Below are positions 16,821 through 25,223 of a stretch of DNA of 64,000 nucleotides, piece after piece. Positions within the stretch are counted from its first letter, which is position 1. Each line of letters opens with the position of its first letter. Source of the DNA: Halorubrum vacuolatum. GTDB taxonomy: Archaea; Halobacteriota; Halobacteria; Halobacteriales; Haloferacaceae. Position numbers and translations under genes: made by a program. Under the pieces are notes generated by a model. That model was not told where the DNA came from, did no database searches, and worked only from the letters and a program-made list of their open reading frames with translations. The stretch is taken from NCBI RefSeq assembly GCF_900188065.1, contig NZ_FZNQ01000014.1:1-64000 (forward strand). Direction: 5' to 3'.

Positions 16821-17999
16821 TTAAGCGGTGAACAGCCGCCGGGGGAAGTCCGCGAGCGTCTCCGCGCCGTTCGGGGTGACGGTGAACGTCTCGCTCAACT
16901 CGACGCCGAACTCGTCCTCCCAGAGGCCCGGGATCACGTGGAAGGTCATCCCCTCCTCTAAGACCGTCTCGTCGCCGGGGCGAATGCTCGCGGTGTGTTC
17001 ACCCCAGTCCGGCGGGTAGCCGAGCCCCATCGAGTAGCCGATCCGGTCCTCCTTTTCGACGCCGTATTTCGCGATCGTCTCGCGCCACGCCGCCTCGACG
17101 GCCTCGCAGGTGACACCCGGTTCGACGGTATCGAGCGCGGCCTCCATTCCCTCGATGACGATCCCGGCGGTCTCCTCGATGGCGGCGGGCGGGTCGCCGA
17201 CGAACGTGGTCCGCGCGAGCGGTGAGTGGTAGCGATGGCGACAGCCGGAGAGCTCGATCAGGACGGGGTCACCCTCCTCGAACTCGCGGTCCGTCCACGT
17301 GAGGTGGGGGGTTCCGGTGTGGTCGCCTGAGGGCATGAGCGGGACGATGGCGGGATAGTCGCCGCCGTATTCCTCGGTGCCGCGGATCAGCCGCTCGTAG
17401 ATGGCGGCGGCCGCCTCGTACTCGGGGACGCCCGCCTCGATGGCGTCGAGTCCGGCGCGCATCGCCGCCTCGGAGATACGCGCGGCCTCCCGCATGTATG
17501 CGATCTCGCGGTCCGACTTGCGGATGCGCAACCAGTTCACGAGCAGGTCGGCATCGACGAGGTCGGCGTCGGGGAGGTTCGAATCGAGCCGGAGGTAGGA
17601 TTTCGCCGTGAAGTAGGAGGCGTCGGTCTCGACGCCGATCCGGCCGTCCGCCACGTCGAGGTCGGCGAGGACCCCCGCGAGGTAGTCCATCGGGTGGAGG
17701 TCATACGGCGAGTGGACGTGATCGTCGCTGTAGGCGCGGATGTTCGGCTCCGAGAGCCACGTCGTCGCGCGCGCGCCGTTCGCGTCCATGTCGCGGCCGA
17801 CCCAGACGGGCTCGTCGTGTTCGCGGGTGAGCACGACCGCCTGATGGACGTAAAACGACCAGCCGTCGTAGCCGGCGAGGTAGTTCATGTTCGCCGGATC
17901 CGAGACCACGATCGCGTCGAGGTCGCGTTCCGCGAGCGCCGCCTGGGTTCGTTCGACCCGCGTTTCGTACTCGGTCGTCGGGAAGACGTTGCGTGACAT
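16821..17999 (-). CDS. M24-fold hydrolase resembling ectoine hydrolase DoeA/EutD
   Basis: The 392-residue protein starts MSRNVFPTTEYETRVERTQ. It keeps the long blocks of the ectoine hydrolase branch: SDPANMNYLAGYDGWSFYVH, GRDMDANGARATTWL, GGDYPAIVPLMPSG and GYPPDWGEHTASIRPGDE. Canonical M24 peptidases bind two metals through D, D, H, E, E. Here those positions read E in VLIELSG, no Asp in HSPLARTT, and no Glu in FHVIPGLW, so metal catalysis is unlikely, as in EutD. It may open the ectoine ring to N-acetyl-diaminobutyrate; a general Xaa-Pro-peptidase-like role is the alternative. DoeB and other pathway genes are absent nearby. Confidence 0.75.
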   Translation of the reverse strand: MSRNVFPTTEYETRVERTQAALAERDLDAIVVSDPANMNYLAGYDGWSFYVHQAVVLTREHDEPVWVGRDMDANGARATTWLSEPNIRAYSDDHVHSPYDLHPMDYLAGVLADLDVADGRIGVETDASYFTAKSYLRLDSNLPDADLVDADLLVNWLRIRKSDREIAYMREAARISEAAMRAGLDAIEAGVPEYEAAAAIYERLIRGTEEYGGDYPAIVPLMPSGDHTGTPHLTWTDREFEEGDPVLIELSGCRHRYHSPLARTTFVGDPPAAIEETAGIVIEGMEAALDTVEPGVTCEAVEAAWRETIAKYGVEKEDRIGYSMGLGYPPDWGEHTASIRPGDETVLEEGMTFHVIPGLWEDEFGVELSETFTVTPNGAETLADFPRRLFTA

Positions 18000-18129
18000 G
18001 GTGGCAACTATCACTCGATCCGTCGAGCAGGGCCGACTAAAACATTGTGTGTATCACGGCTACGAAATTCGGTTATCGAGAGGCCCTCGTGGGGGTGCAT
18101 GCGGGCGTCGACACGAAGCCGGAGGCTAC

Positions 18130-18558
18130 ATGACCACCCTCGTCGTCCCCCGAACCATGGGCGAGTACGCCGTCGAACTCGAGGTCCGGTTCAGGGACAT
18201 CGACGCGATGGGACACGTGAACAACGCGGTGTATGCGACCTACATCGAGCAGGCGCGGACGCGGTACGTCCGGGACGTCTTGGAGACGGACCTCGCGTCG
18301 ATCCCCACGGTGCTCGCGTCGCTGTCGATCGACTATCGCCGGCCGGTGTTGCTCTCGGACGGGGCGGTGACGGTTACGATCGAGGTCCCCAAGGTCGGGA
18401 CCTCAAGTCTCCCGATGCGATACACGATCGCGACCGCCGACGGCGACGTGGCCGCCGAGGCGGAGTCGACGCAGGTGTTTCTCGATCCGGAAACCGAGCG
18501 TCCGACACCGATCCCCGAGCGGTATCGGGAAGCGATCGTCGAGCGACACGGGTTATAA
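18130..18558 (+). CDS. Hotdog-fold acyl-CoA thioesterase
   Basis: The 142-residue protein has the 4-hydroxybenzoyl-CoA thioesterase signature VRFRDIDAMGHVNNAVYATYIEQAR, including Asp in the DxxGHVNN motif, followed by the hotdog beta-strands SLSIDYRRPVLLSDGAVTV. It hydrolyses an acyl-CoA in the cytosol; the acyl group is unknown. The start is either 18130 (MTTLVVPRT) or the ATG at 18157 (MGEYAVELEV), which would remove nine residues. The longer frame back to 17887 runs into the divergent M24 gene and is not used. Confidence 0.88.
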   Translation: MTTLVVPRTMGEYAVELEVRFRDIDAMGHVNNAVYATYIEQARTRYVRDVLETDLASIPTVLASLSIDYRRPVLLSDGAVTVTIEVPKVGTSSLPMRYTIATADGDVAAEAESTQVFLDPETERPTPIPERYREAIVERHGL

Positions 18559-18608
18559 CTGGAGGCGGGCGGACGGATCGCTGACTGGGGGGTGGCGGCC
18601 ATGAACGC

Positions 18609-18667
18609 GTGAGTGGCGACCGCGAAGGCGGGTGAGTGGCGACCGCGAAGGCGGGTGAGTGGCGACC
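18609..18667. repeat. 23-bp tandem repeat, two copies plus a partial
   Basis: The unit GTGAGTGGCGACCGCGAAGG plus CGG is at 18609-18631 and 18632-18654; a partial unit GTGAGTGGCGACC follows at 18655-18667. It fills the gap between the thioesterase and glutaredoxin-like genes and ends just before the latter's promoter (CCTTTTTTCG, about 18671). Confidence 0.9.
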
Positions 18668-18703
18668 ACACCTTTTTTCGAGCGCGCACGCCTGAGTGGT
18701 GAC

Positions 18704-18943
18704 ATGGCGATCACGCTGTATTCGTTGGACGGCTGCCCGTGGTGTGAGAAGGTTCACGACGCCCTCGACGCCGAGGGGATCGACTACGAAACCGAGTGGG
18801 TCGAGCCGTTACACTCCGATCGAAACGAGGTGCGACGGGTGAGCGGTCAACGTGAGGTCCCGGTGCTCGTCGATACCGAGCGGGGTGTGACGATGGCCGA
18901 AAGCGCGAAGATCCTCGAATACATCGAGCGGAGCCTCCAATGA
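18704..18943 (+). CDS. Glutaredoxin / GST-N-like thioredoxin-fold protein
   Basis: The 79-residue protein MAITLYSLDGCPWCEKVHDALD carries a redox-active CPWC motif at residues 11-14, a cis-proline segment REVPVLVD, and a GST-N-type end (MAESAKILEYIERSL). It is a small thiol-disulfide oxidoreductase, probably working with the haloarchaeal gamma-glutamylcysteine or thioredoxin pools. CCTTTTTTCG near 18671-18680 is a promoter at leaderless distance. It overlaps the next gene by four bases (ATGA at 18940-18943). Confidence 0.88.
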   Translation: MAITLYSLDGCPWCEKVHDALDAEGIDYETEWVEPLHSDRNEVRRVSGQREVPVLVDTERGVTMAESAKILEYIERSLQ

Positions 18944-19473
18944 CGATCTACACGGGTCGCGGCGATGCGGGCGAGACGGACCTCCGGGACATGACCCGGG
19001 TCTCGAAGACCGCGCCCCGTATCGAGGCGTATGGCACCGTCGACGAGGCGAACGCACTCATCGGGACGGCGTCTCCGACCGGCTACGACGACCTCGACGA
19101 CGTGCTCGAGCGGATCCAGAACCACCTCCATATCGTACAGGCTGACCTCGCGAACCCCGACCCGGATCCGGACGACCCTCGAGTTCGACCGGCTCATGTC
19201 GAGGAGTTGGAAGAACGGATCGACGAGTTCGACGCGGAACTCGATCCGTTGCGGTCGTTCATCCTGCCGGGTGGCGGCGAGACCGGTGCGGCCCTCCATC
19301 ACGCCCGGGCGGTGGTCCGGCGATCCGAACGGCGGACCGTCGCGCTCGCCCGTGGGGAGGAGACGAACGAGGTCGTGATCACATATTTGAACCGACTCTC
19401 CGATATGCTGTTCACGCTCGGCCGGGTCGCGAACGCCCGCGATGACGTCCCTGAACGGTCGCCGTCGTACTGA
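18940..19473 (+). CDS. Corrinoid adenosyltransferase, PduO type
   Basis: The 177-residue protein MTIYTGRGDAGETDLRDMTRVSK has the PduO-type ATP-binding start TGxGDxGxT and the later EAYGTVDEANALIG. It also has ILPGGGETGAALHHARAVVRRSERR and an ending YLNRLSDMLFTLGR. It transfers the adenosyl group from ATP to cob(I)alamin, the last adenosylation step of cobalamin synthesis or salvage. Translation is coupled to the glutaredoxin-like gene by the ATGA overlap. No other cobalamin gene is close by. Confidence 0.93.
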   Translation: MTIYTGRGDAGETDLRDMTRVSKTAPRIEAYGTVDEANALIGTASPTGYDDLDDVLERIQNHLHIVQADLANPDPDPDDPRVRPAHVEELEERIDEFDAELDPLRSFILPGGGETGAALHHARAVVRRSERRTVALARGEETNEVVITYLNRLSDMLFTLGRVANARDDVPERSPSY

Positions 19474-19507
19474 TCGGCCGACTCCCGGTGATCGGCCGAC
19501 TCCCGGT
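19472..19507. repeat. 18-bp tandem duplication
   Basis: GATCGGCCGACTCCCGGT occurs at 19472-19489 and 19490-19507, immediately after the adenosyltransferase stop codon. A third imperfect start (GATCGACTG) follows. Confidence 0.8.
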
Positions 19508-19601
19508 GATCGACTGTTCCCTGCCGGTCGACCGATTCCCGTCTCGGATGAAAAGACGATCGGCCGCAAGGCATATATCCGTCGTCCGCCAAAGGACAGA
19601 T

Positions 19602-19880
19602 ATGAGCAAGCACTTTGAGGACGCGAAGTACTACCTCGGACGAGCGGCAGAACACGCCAAAGCGGGCGTAAAAGAGGAGCTGGAGCCGCTCGAGACCCGC
19701 GTGCGCGACCTGATCGGTCAGGAGGAGGAAGAGGAGCCGGAGTCCTCGCGCCTCGAGAAGTTGCAGGCGGATCTGAAGGCGCTGGAGGAGCGTGCCGAGG
19801 GTGAGGCCCGCGAGGCGGTTGCCGCCGCACGGGAAAAAGTCGAGGCGTATCGGAACCGCGAAGAGCCCGTCGAGAAGTAA
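19602..19880 (+). CDS. Small haloarchaeal coiled-coil protein
   Basis: The 92-residue, highly charged helical protein MSKHFEDAKYYLGRAAEHAK has Glu-rich middle and coiled-coil second half (LEKLQADLKALEERAEGEAR). It matches a family of short haloarchaeal proteins of unknown function, probably the one listed as DUF7553. The frame is open from 19488, but GGCATATATCC at 19571-19579 sets the start at 19602. No enzymatic motif is present. Confidence 0.75.
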   Translation: MSKHFEDAKYYLGRAAEHAKAGVKEELEPLETRVRDLIGQEEEEEPESSRLEKLQADLKALEERAEGEAREAVAAAREKVEAYRNREEPVEK

Positions 19881-19981
19881 CCGTTCACGTCGGTCCCGTT
19901 CGCCATGAGGTCGCCTCCGACGGTTCGAACCGACCGACACAGCAACCCTTAAGTCCCGGAATCGGGTAGATGAGAACGGAA

Positions 19982-20056
19982 GGGTTGGTGGTCTAGTCCG
20001 GTTATGACGCCGCCTTCACACGGCGGAGATCGGCGGTTCAACTCCGCCCCGACCCA
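19982..20056 (+). tRNA. tRNA-Val (CAC)
   Basis: Acceptor arms GGGTTGG and CCGACCC pair, with A at 20056. The D arm is GTCT...TGAC, the anticodon stem CCGCC/GGCGG closes a loop TTCACAC with anticodon CAC at 20017-20019, and the T arm is GGCGG-TTCAACT-CCGCC. It is 75 nt with no intron. CCCTTAAGTCC at about 19946-19956 is the promoter; a TTTT run follows directly at 20057. No CCA is encoded. Confidence 0.96.
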
Positions 20057-20298
20057 TTTTCCGAGTAAAACACCGAGCGACAGGAGGCGCAGGGAGACGA
20101 AATCGACCACGTTGGTTCGAGCGGTCTGTTAGGGCATCGCCCTCACGGCTCGACGGATGCGGCTCGCCGAACTTTCAACCGGTCTCTTCACCCTTCTTTT
20201 GGTACGCGTTGCATTTCCACCCTCATCCCTTTTCGTTGCGCGCCGTAGGAATGTTTATACGTGAGACCAAATAACACACCACGAAAGGTGGCAGTATA
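20057..20298 (+). promoter_or_regulatory. Promoter and leader of the ABC transporter operon
   Basis: The 242-base gap after tRNA-Val has no convincing gene. ATGTTTATACG at 20251-20261 is a TATA box that would start RNA near 20282. The short leader then holds CCAC-GAAAG-GTGG, a small hairpin whose GGTGG half lies about eight bases before the ATG and could act as a weak ribosome binding site. Further upstream is a pyrimidine-rich stretch (about 20180-20235). Confidence 0.6.
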
Positions 20299-21402
20299 AT
20301 GCCGGGACATCAGACCAACGGACGACGCACATTTCTTCGATCAGCGGCAGCAGCGGGGAGCGCTGTCGCGCTCGGGGGGCTAGCCGGCTGTACGGATCTC
20401 CTCGATGAGGATCAGACGCTGACGGTTGCCGTGTACGGCGGCATCTTCCAGGAGGTCATGGACGAACATCTCTTCGAGCCGTTCAACGAGGAGGTCGACT
20501 TCGAGGTCGAATCCGAAGAACAGCCGACGGCCGAGGAGGCGCTTGCACAGTACGATAGCGCCGTGGGCGCCGGGGAGGCCCCGGTCGACGTCGCGATCAT
20601 GTCGACCATCGGGGTTCTCCGCGGGGTGAACGGCGAGTTGTGGCACCTCTGGGATGGCGAGGACGAGTTCGACAACATCCAGTACATCAGCGACGACCTG
20701 ATCGAGGAGCGTGACGGCGGCATCGCCAGCATCGGGGCGCTCTCGTGGTACATCAACCTCGTACAGAACACCGACGTGTACGAGGACCCCATCGAGTCCT
20801 GGGAGGCGCTCTGGGACGACGAGTACGACGACTCGCTGGGCCTGCTCGGGCTCGCGTCGAACTCGTTCCTCCTCGATGTGACCGCCGAGCTATATTTCGG
20901 CGGGCAGGAGGTCCTCAAGGAACGCGACGGCGTCGAGGAGGTCTTCGAGGAGCTCGAAGGCGTCACCGATCAGGTGAACTTCTGGTACGAGAACGAGGCC
21001 GAATTCCAACAGCGGCTCCGGGACGCCGAGGTCCCCGCGGGCATGCTGTATAGTGACATCACGAACGTGATGCAGGCCGACGGCGCGCCGGTCAGATCGA
21101 ACTTCCCCGAGGAAGGGTCGATCATCGATTCGGGCTCTTGGGTCGTCCTCGATACGTCCGATCTCACCGAGGAGGCACGCCAGTTCATCGACTACGCGAG
21201 CCGTCCGGACGTACAGGATACGCTCGCCGAGAACCTCTTTACGGCGCCGGTGATCGACTTGGAGCACTCCGAACTCGACGATGAGACCTACGAACGGGTC
21301 GCCGGCCCGGGCCCCGAGGAGGCGATCGTTCCCTACTACGACCTCTACGTCGAGGAGGAAGACTGGGTCAACGAGCGCTGGGAGGAGTTCATCATCGGCT
21401 GA
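20299..21402 (+). CDS. ABC transporter substrate-binding lipoprotein, spermidine/putrescine (PotD) type
   Basis: The 367-residue protein carries a twin-arginine signal (RRTFLR at 9-14) and a lipobox ending LAGC with Cys31, so it is exported folded by Tat and lipid-anchored outside the cell, as usual in haloarchaea. The mature part resembles periplasmic binding proteins of the PotD/extracellular solute-binding family 1 (LTVAVYGGIFQEVMDEHLFEPF; VGAGEAPVDVAIMS). It delivers a polyamine-like, agmatine-like or other cationic solute; the exact ligand cannot be read. It is the first gene of an operon with ATPase, fused permease and nitrilase. Confidence 0.88.
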   Translation: MPGHQTNGRRTFLRSAAAAGSAVALGGLAGCTDLLDEDQTLTVAVYGGIFQEVMDEHLFEPFNEEVDFEVESEEQPTAEEALAQYDSAVGAGEAPVDVAIMSTIGVLRGVNGELWHLWDGEDEFDNIQYISDDLIEERDGGIASIGALSWYINLVQNTDVYEDPIESWEALWDDEYDDSLGLLGLASNSFLLDVTAELYFGGQEVLKERDGVEEVFEELEGVTDQVNFWYENEAEFQQRLRDAEVPAGMLYSDITNVMQADGAPVRSNFPEEGSIIDSGSWVVLDTSDLTEEARQFIDYASRPDVQDTLAENLFTAPVIDLEHSELDDETYERVAGPGPEEAIVPYYDLYVEEEDWVNERWEEFIIG

Positions 21403-21408
21403 TACCCG

Positions 21409-22491
21409 ATGAGTGGTATCTCCCTCTCCGGCGTAACGAAGCGATATCCCGGCGGGGTCCTCGCGGTGAAAGGCGTCGATATCGACATCGAAAGCGGCGA
21501 GTTCGTGACGCTTGTCGGGCCGTCCGGCTGTGGCAAGACGACGACTCTGCGGACCATCGCCGGTTTCGAGCGGCCGACCGAGGGAACGGTCTCCATCGCC
21601 GACAGGGACGTCACCGACGCGCCACCGTACGAGCGAAACACGGGGATGGTGTTTCAGGACTTCGCGCTCTTTCCGCACATGAGCATCCACGAGAACGTCG
21701 CCTACGGGATGGAGGTCGACGGCGATCACACGACCGAGGAGATCGACGCTCGAGTCGCCGAAATGCTCGAACTCGTCGAACTCCCCGGCGTCGGCGATCG
21801 GACTCCGGACCAGCTCTCCGGCGGTCAACAACAACGGATCGCGCTCGCGCGGGCGCTTGCCCCGCAGCCCGACGCGCTCTTGCTTGACGAGCCGCTCGCG
21901 AGCCTCGATAAGAAGCTTCGCGAACAGATGCAGGTGGAGCTACGGCGGATCCAAGAGGAAGTCGGGATCACGACCGTCTTCGTCACCCACAACCAGGAGG
22001 AGGCGTTGACCATGTCCGACCGGATCGCCGTCATGAACGACGGGCAGTTCGAGCAGGTCGGCGCGCCCGGCGAGGTCTATAACGAGCCCGCGACGCGGTT
22101 CGTCGCCGACTTCCTCGGCACGGCGAACCTGTTCGACGGATCGGTGACGGGTGTCGAGAACGGCTATGCGACCGTCGACTGCGGTGACATTGTGATCCGG
22201 GCGCAAAACGACGGTGTCGGGACGGGACGCTCCGTCTCCGTCGTCATCAGGCCCGAACGACTCACCATCGACGACGGGTCCGCGGCGGTCGACGGAGCCG
22301 GTATCGCGAACACCTTCGAGGGGATCGTCCAGTTCAAGCGTCACCTCGGCAGCAGCGTGGAGTACCACCTCGAGACCGAGGAGGGTCGGAAGCTCATCTT
22401 CGTCCGGCGGAGCGGGACCGACGAGCGATCGGCTGGCGATCAGCTCTCGGTCCGGGTGAACGCCGCGGACTGCCGAATCGTGGAGGCGTAG
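21409..22491 (+). CDS. ABC transporter ATP-binding protein, PotA type
   Basis: The 360-residue ATPase has Walker A GPSGCGKTT at 37-45, the Q-loop region MVFQDFALFPHM, the signature LSGGQQQR at about 136-143, Walker B ALLLDEP near 160, and a switch His in FVTHNQEEA. A C-terminal TOBE domain (about 240-360) is typical of the PotA/MalK branch. It powers uptake through the fused permease encoded next. It starts six bases after the binding-protein stop and ends directly against the permease start. Confidence 0.95.
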   Translation: MSGISLSGVTKRYPGGVLAVKGVDIDIESGEFVTLVGPSGCGKTTTLRTIAGFERPTEGTVSIADRDVTDAPPYERNTGMVFQDFALFPHMSIHENVAYGMEVDGDHTTEEIDARVAEMLELVELPGVGDRTPDQLSGGQQQRIALARALAPQPDALLLDEPLASLDKKLREQMQVELRRIQEEVGITTVFVTHNQEEALTMSDRIAVMNDGQFEQVGAPGEVYNEPATRFVADFLGTANLFDGSVTGVENGYATVDCGDIVIRAQNDGVGTGRSVSVVIRPERLTIDDGSAAVDGAGIANTFEGIVQFKRHLGSSVEYHLETEEGRKLIFVRRSGTDERSAGDQLSVRVNAADCRIVEA

Positions 22492-24384
22492 GTGGGGGCG
22501 AAATCGTCGGCGGCTGACGACGGCCGTGCCGGGGTACGAGCCAACGCGAAGTGGTATGCGATCTCGTATCCGTTGTTCTGGCTCGTGGCGGTCTTTCTGG
22601 TTCCGCTCACGATGCTCGTCGTCTTCAGCTTCTACGTCAACATTCCCGGGGGATCATATCGCGCCGGTTTTACCCTTGAGAACTACGCACGCTTTCTCGA
22701 TGTCTCCCTGACGGCGGGATGGCCACCGATCGAGACGAACCTCTATCTTCGTCAAACGTGGTTAACCGTCGAAATCTCCCTCGTGACGGCGTTCGCCAGC
22801 CTGGTGCTCGGCTACCCGATCGCGTACTATCTCGCCCGCATGCGTCGACCGTGGCTTCGAAGCCTACTTCTGATCACGATCATCTCCTCGCTGTGGGTAA
22901 CGTACGTGATCCGTGCGTACGCCTGGCAGGTCATCCTCGCATCCGGCGGCGTCCTGAGTTCGACCGCGGTCAGGCTCGGTATCATCGCCGAACCGCAGTC
23001 GTTTTATCCCGGGTACTGGGGGCTCGTCGTCGGGATGGTGTACGTGTTCTTGCCGTTCATGATCCTGACGCTGTACAGCAGCATCCGCAACATCGATGAC
23101 GAGCTGCTCGAGGCGTCGAAGAACCTCGGTGCGGGACCGAGCACGACCTTCCGGCGGGTGACCCTCCCGCTCTCGAAGAACGGGATTTTGAGCGGTCTCG
23201 CGCTGGTTTTCATTCTCGCACTCGGCGCCTACGTCATGCCGCGGCTGCTCGGGAGTTCTGCCGAACGCACCCTTCCCGTCCTGATCGAAGCGCAGATCAT
23301 GGGCGAGCAGAACTACCCGTTCGGCGCGGCGATGAGCATCGGGCTGATCGTCGTCGTGCTCGCGTTCCTCTGGGTGATGGTTCGGTTCACGAACCTCACC
23401 ACCGCCAGCCTCGGCGGCAGCGAGGTCGCCGAACCTGACGGGGGCCGAACGAGCGTAGCCGCGTCGCCATCCCGCTCCGGCATCGGTTCGAGAGTCCAAG
23501 CCGGTCTCGGAAGGCTCGCCTCGACGATAGGCGTGATCCGAGTCGTCGCTGGCATCGCTCGACGAACCGACGCCGTCATCACGCGAGTCGATGCGCGCAC
23601 CCGTGAGCGGATTATCGCGCTCGTAAACCGAATAACCGTCGCGGCCATCGTCACGTTCATCGCGGCCCCGTTGGCGATCATCATCGCGGTCTCGTTCACG
23701 CCCGAACAGTTCCTCACGTTCCCGCCGGGTGGATTCTCGCTGCAGTGGTACGTCGAGTTCTTCACGGACGCCTCGTGGCTCATCGCGCTTTTGAGCAGCC
23801 TCGGGATCGCCGGCGCTGCCGCGCTGTTGAGCACGACGATCGGCGGGACGCTGGCGTTCGCGCTCGACCGATACGGCTACCGCTGGGGGACCATCTTCGG
23901 TACCTTCGGCGTGTTGCCGATCCTGGTGCCGCCGGTCATCGTCGGGGTGGCGTTTCTCGTCTTCTTCCTCGAGGTCGGACTTGCCGGCTCGCGGCTGGGA
24001 ATCATCGTCGCACACGGGATCTTCTACGCCCCGTTCCCGTTCATTCTGATCGCACAGGGGCTCGATGAGATCGATCGGACCTACGAGGAGGCAGCGATGA
24101 ACCTCGGCGCCTCGCCGATGCGGACGCTCCGGACGATCACGTTCCCGCTGCTGCGGGCGAACGTGGTCTCCGGCGCGCTGTTCGCGTTCATCCTCTCGTT
24201 GAACGAGTACATCATCGCGTGGCTGCTGTCGCTGTTTCTCGTCGATACGATCCCGATCCAGATCTTCAACTCGCTTCGGTACGGCTACTCGCCGACGATC
24301 GCGGCCGCGAGCGTGGTCTTCATCGCGCTTACCGTCGTCGTGATGGTGGCGATCGACCGGATGTCTGGGGGGATCTGGGAGTGA
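22492..24384 (+). CDS. Fused ABC permease (PotB-like and PotC-like domains in one chain)
   Basis: The 630-residue protein starts with GTG right after the ATPase stop. Two complete BPD-type permease modules can be seen. The first runs about 20-310, with the ATPase-docking loop EASKNLGAGPSTTFRRVTLP near 205. The second runs about 385-630, with EEAAMNLGASPMRTLRTITFP near 530. A hydrophilic linker (about 312-385) contains an Arg-rich amphipathic stretch. Usually these are two separate genes, so this is a natural fusion with roughly twelve to thirteen helices. Its last codon overlaps the nitrilase start (GTGA at 24381-24384). Confidence 0.93.
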   Translation: MGAKSSAADDGRAGVRANAKWYAISYPLFWLVAVFLVPLTMLVVFSFYVNIPGGSYRAGFTLENYARFLDVSLTAGWPPIETNLYLRQTWLTVEISLVTAFASLVLGYPIAYYLARMRRPWLRSLLLITIISSLWVTYVIRAYAWQVILASGGVLSSTAVRLGIIAEPQSFYPGYWGLVVGMVYVFLPFMILTLYSSIRNIDDELLEASKNLGAGPSTTFRRVTLPLSKNGILSGLALVFILALGAYVMPRLLGSSAERTLPVLIEAQIMGEQNYPFGAAMSIGLIVVVLAFLWVMVRFTNLTTASLGGSEVAEPDGGRTSVAASPSRSGIGSRVQAGLGRLASTIGVIRVVAGIARRTDAVITRVDARTRERIIALVNRITVAAIVTFIAAPLAIIIAVSFTPEQFLTFPPGGFSLQWYVEFFTDASWLIALLSSLGIAGAAALLSTTIGGTLAFALDRYGYRWGTIFGTFGVLPILVPPVIVGVAFLVFFLEVGLAGSRLGIIVAHGIFYAPFPFILIAQGLDEIDRTYEEAAMNLGASPMRTLRTITFPLLRANVVSGALFAFILSLNEYIIAWLLSLFLVDTIPIQIFNSLRYGYSPTIAAASVVFIALTVVVMVAIDRMSGGIWE

Positions 24385-25208
24385 CCGACGGGCGCGAAGT
24401 TACGGTCGCGGTGGCGCAGACGGTACCCGAATTCGGCGCCGTCGAACGGAATCGGGACCGAACCGTCGAGATCGTCCGCGACTGTGCGGACGCCGACCTT
24501 GTGGTCCTTCCGGAGCTGTCCACGACCGGATACGTCTTCCAATCACGGGAGGAACTCACGTCGCTCGCGGAGTCGAGCGACGGCGCGACCGCGATCGCGT
24601 GGGAGCGGATCGCAGCCGAGACCGGAACGTGGATCGTAGGTGGGTTCGCAGAACGTGATGGCGAGGCGCTGTACAACAGCGCGCTCGTCGTGTCACCGGA
24701 CGGCATTGTTGGACGGTATCGAAAGCTTCACCTCTGGAACGAGGAGAAGCGCTGGTTCGAAGCCGGTGAGCGGGTGACGACGTTCGAGACCCCGTTCGGA
24801 ACGCTCGGCGTCCAGATCTGCAACGACCTCTGGTTCTCCGAGCTGTCGATCACGCAGGCGGAGCGGGGCGTGGATCTCGTCGCCGTGCCGACGAACTGGG
24901 TACCGGGTCCGAGCGAGGGTGCCCGTCCCGCCGGCTGGACGATGGGCGTCCATCGAGCCGTCGCCTGTGCGAACGAGAACCGCCTCTTCATTGCCTGTGC
25001 GGATCGAGCGGGGGGCGAGCGAGGACTCACGTTCGAGGGACAGAGCGTGATCGTCGATCCGAACGGGCTCCCCATCGCGGGGCCGGCCCCGACGGCGGGC
25101 GAGCACGTGTACAGTGCGACCTGTGCGATCGATCGAGCCCGGGACAAATCCCTGACGCCCCGGGACGACGCGCTCGCGGATCGCCGGCCAGACATCTACC
25201 GACTCTGA
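24381..25208 (+). CDS. Nitrilase-superfamily amidohydrolase (carbon-nitrogen hydrolase)
   Basis: The 275-residue protein has the catalytic triad Glu45 (VVLPELSTTGY), Lys115 (GRYRKLHLWNEEK) and Cys147 (GVQICNDLWF). The family hydrolyses amides, nitriles or N-carbamoyl amines. In this setting N-carbamoylputrescine-type amidase or omega-amidase activity is most likely, but sequence does not decide. The start is GTG at 24381, inside the permease stop codon, because residues from VTVAVAQT onward match the family start; the frame opening at 24219 lies within the permease. It is translationally coupled to the transporter. Confidence 0.88.
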   Translation: MTDGREVTVAVAQTVPEFGAVERNRDRTVEIVRDCADADLVVLPELSTTGYVFQSREELTSLAESSDGATAIAWERIAAETGTWIVGGFAERDGEALYNSALVVSPDGIVGRYRKLHLWNEEKRWFEAGERVTTFETPFGTLGVQICNDLWFSELSITQAERGVDLVAVPTNWVPGPSEGARPAGWTMGVHRAVACANENRLFIACADRAGGERGLTFEGQSVIVDPNGLPIAGPAPTAGEHVYSATCAIDRARDKSLTPRDDALADRRPDIYRL

Positions 25209-25223
25209 GGAGCCGTGGGACGG

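Noticed and set aside
18940-19473. Cobalamin riboswitch ahead of the adenosyltransferase
   Set aside because: The gene overlaps its upstream neighbour by four bases and there is no leader to hold a riboswitch.
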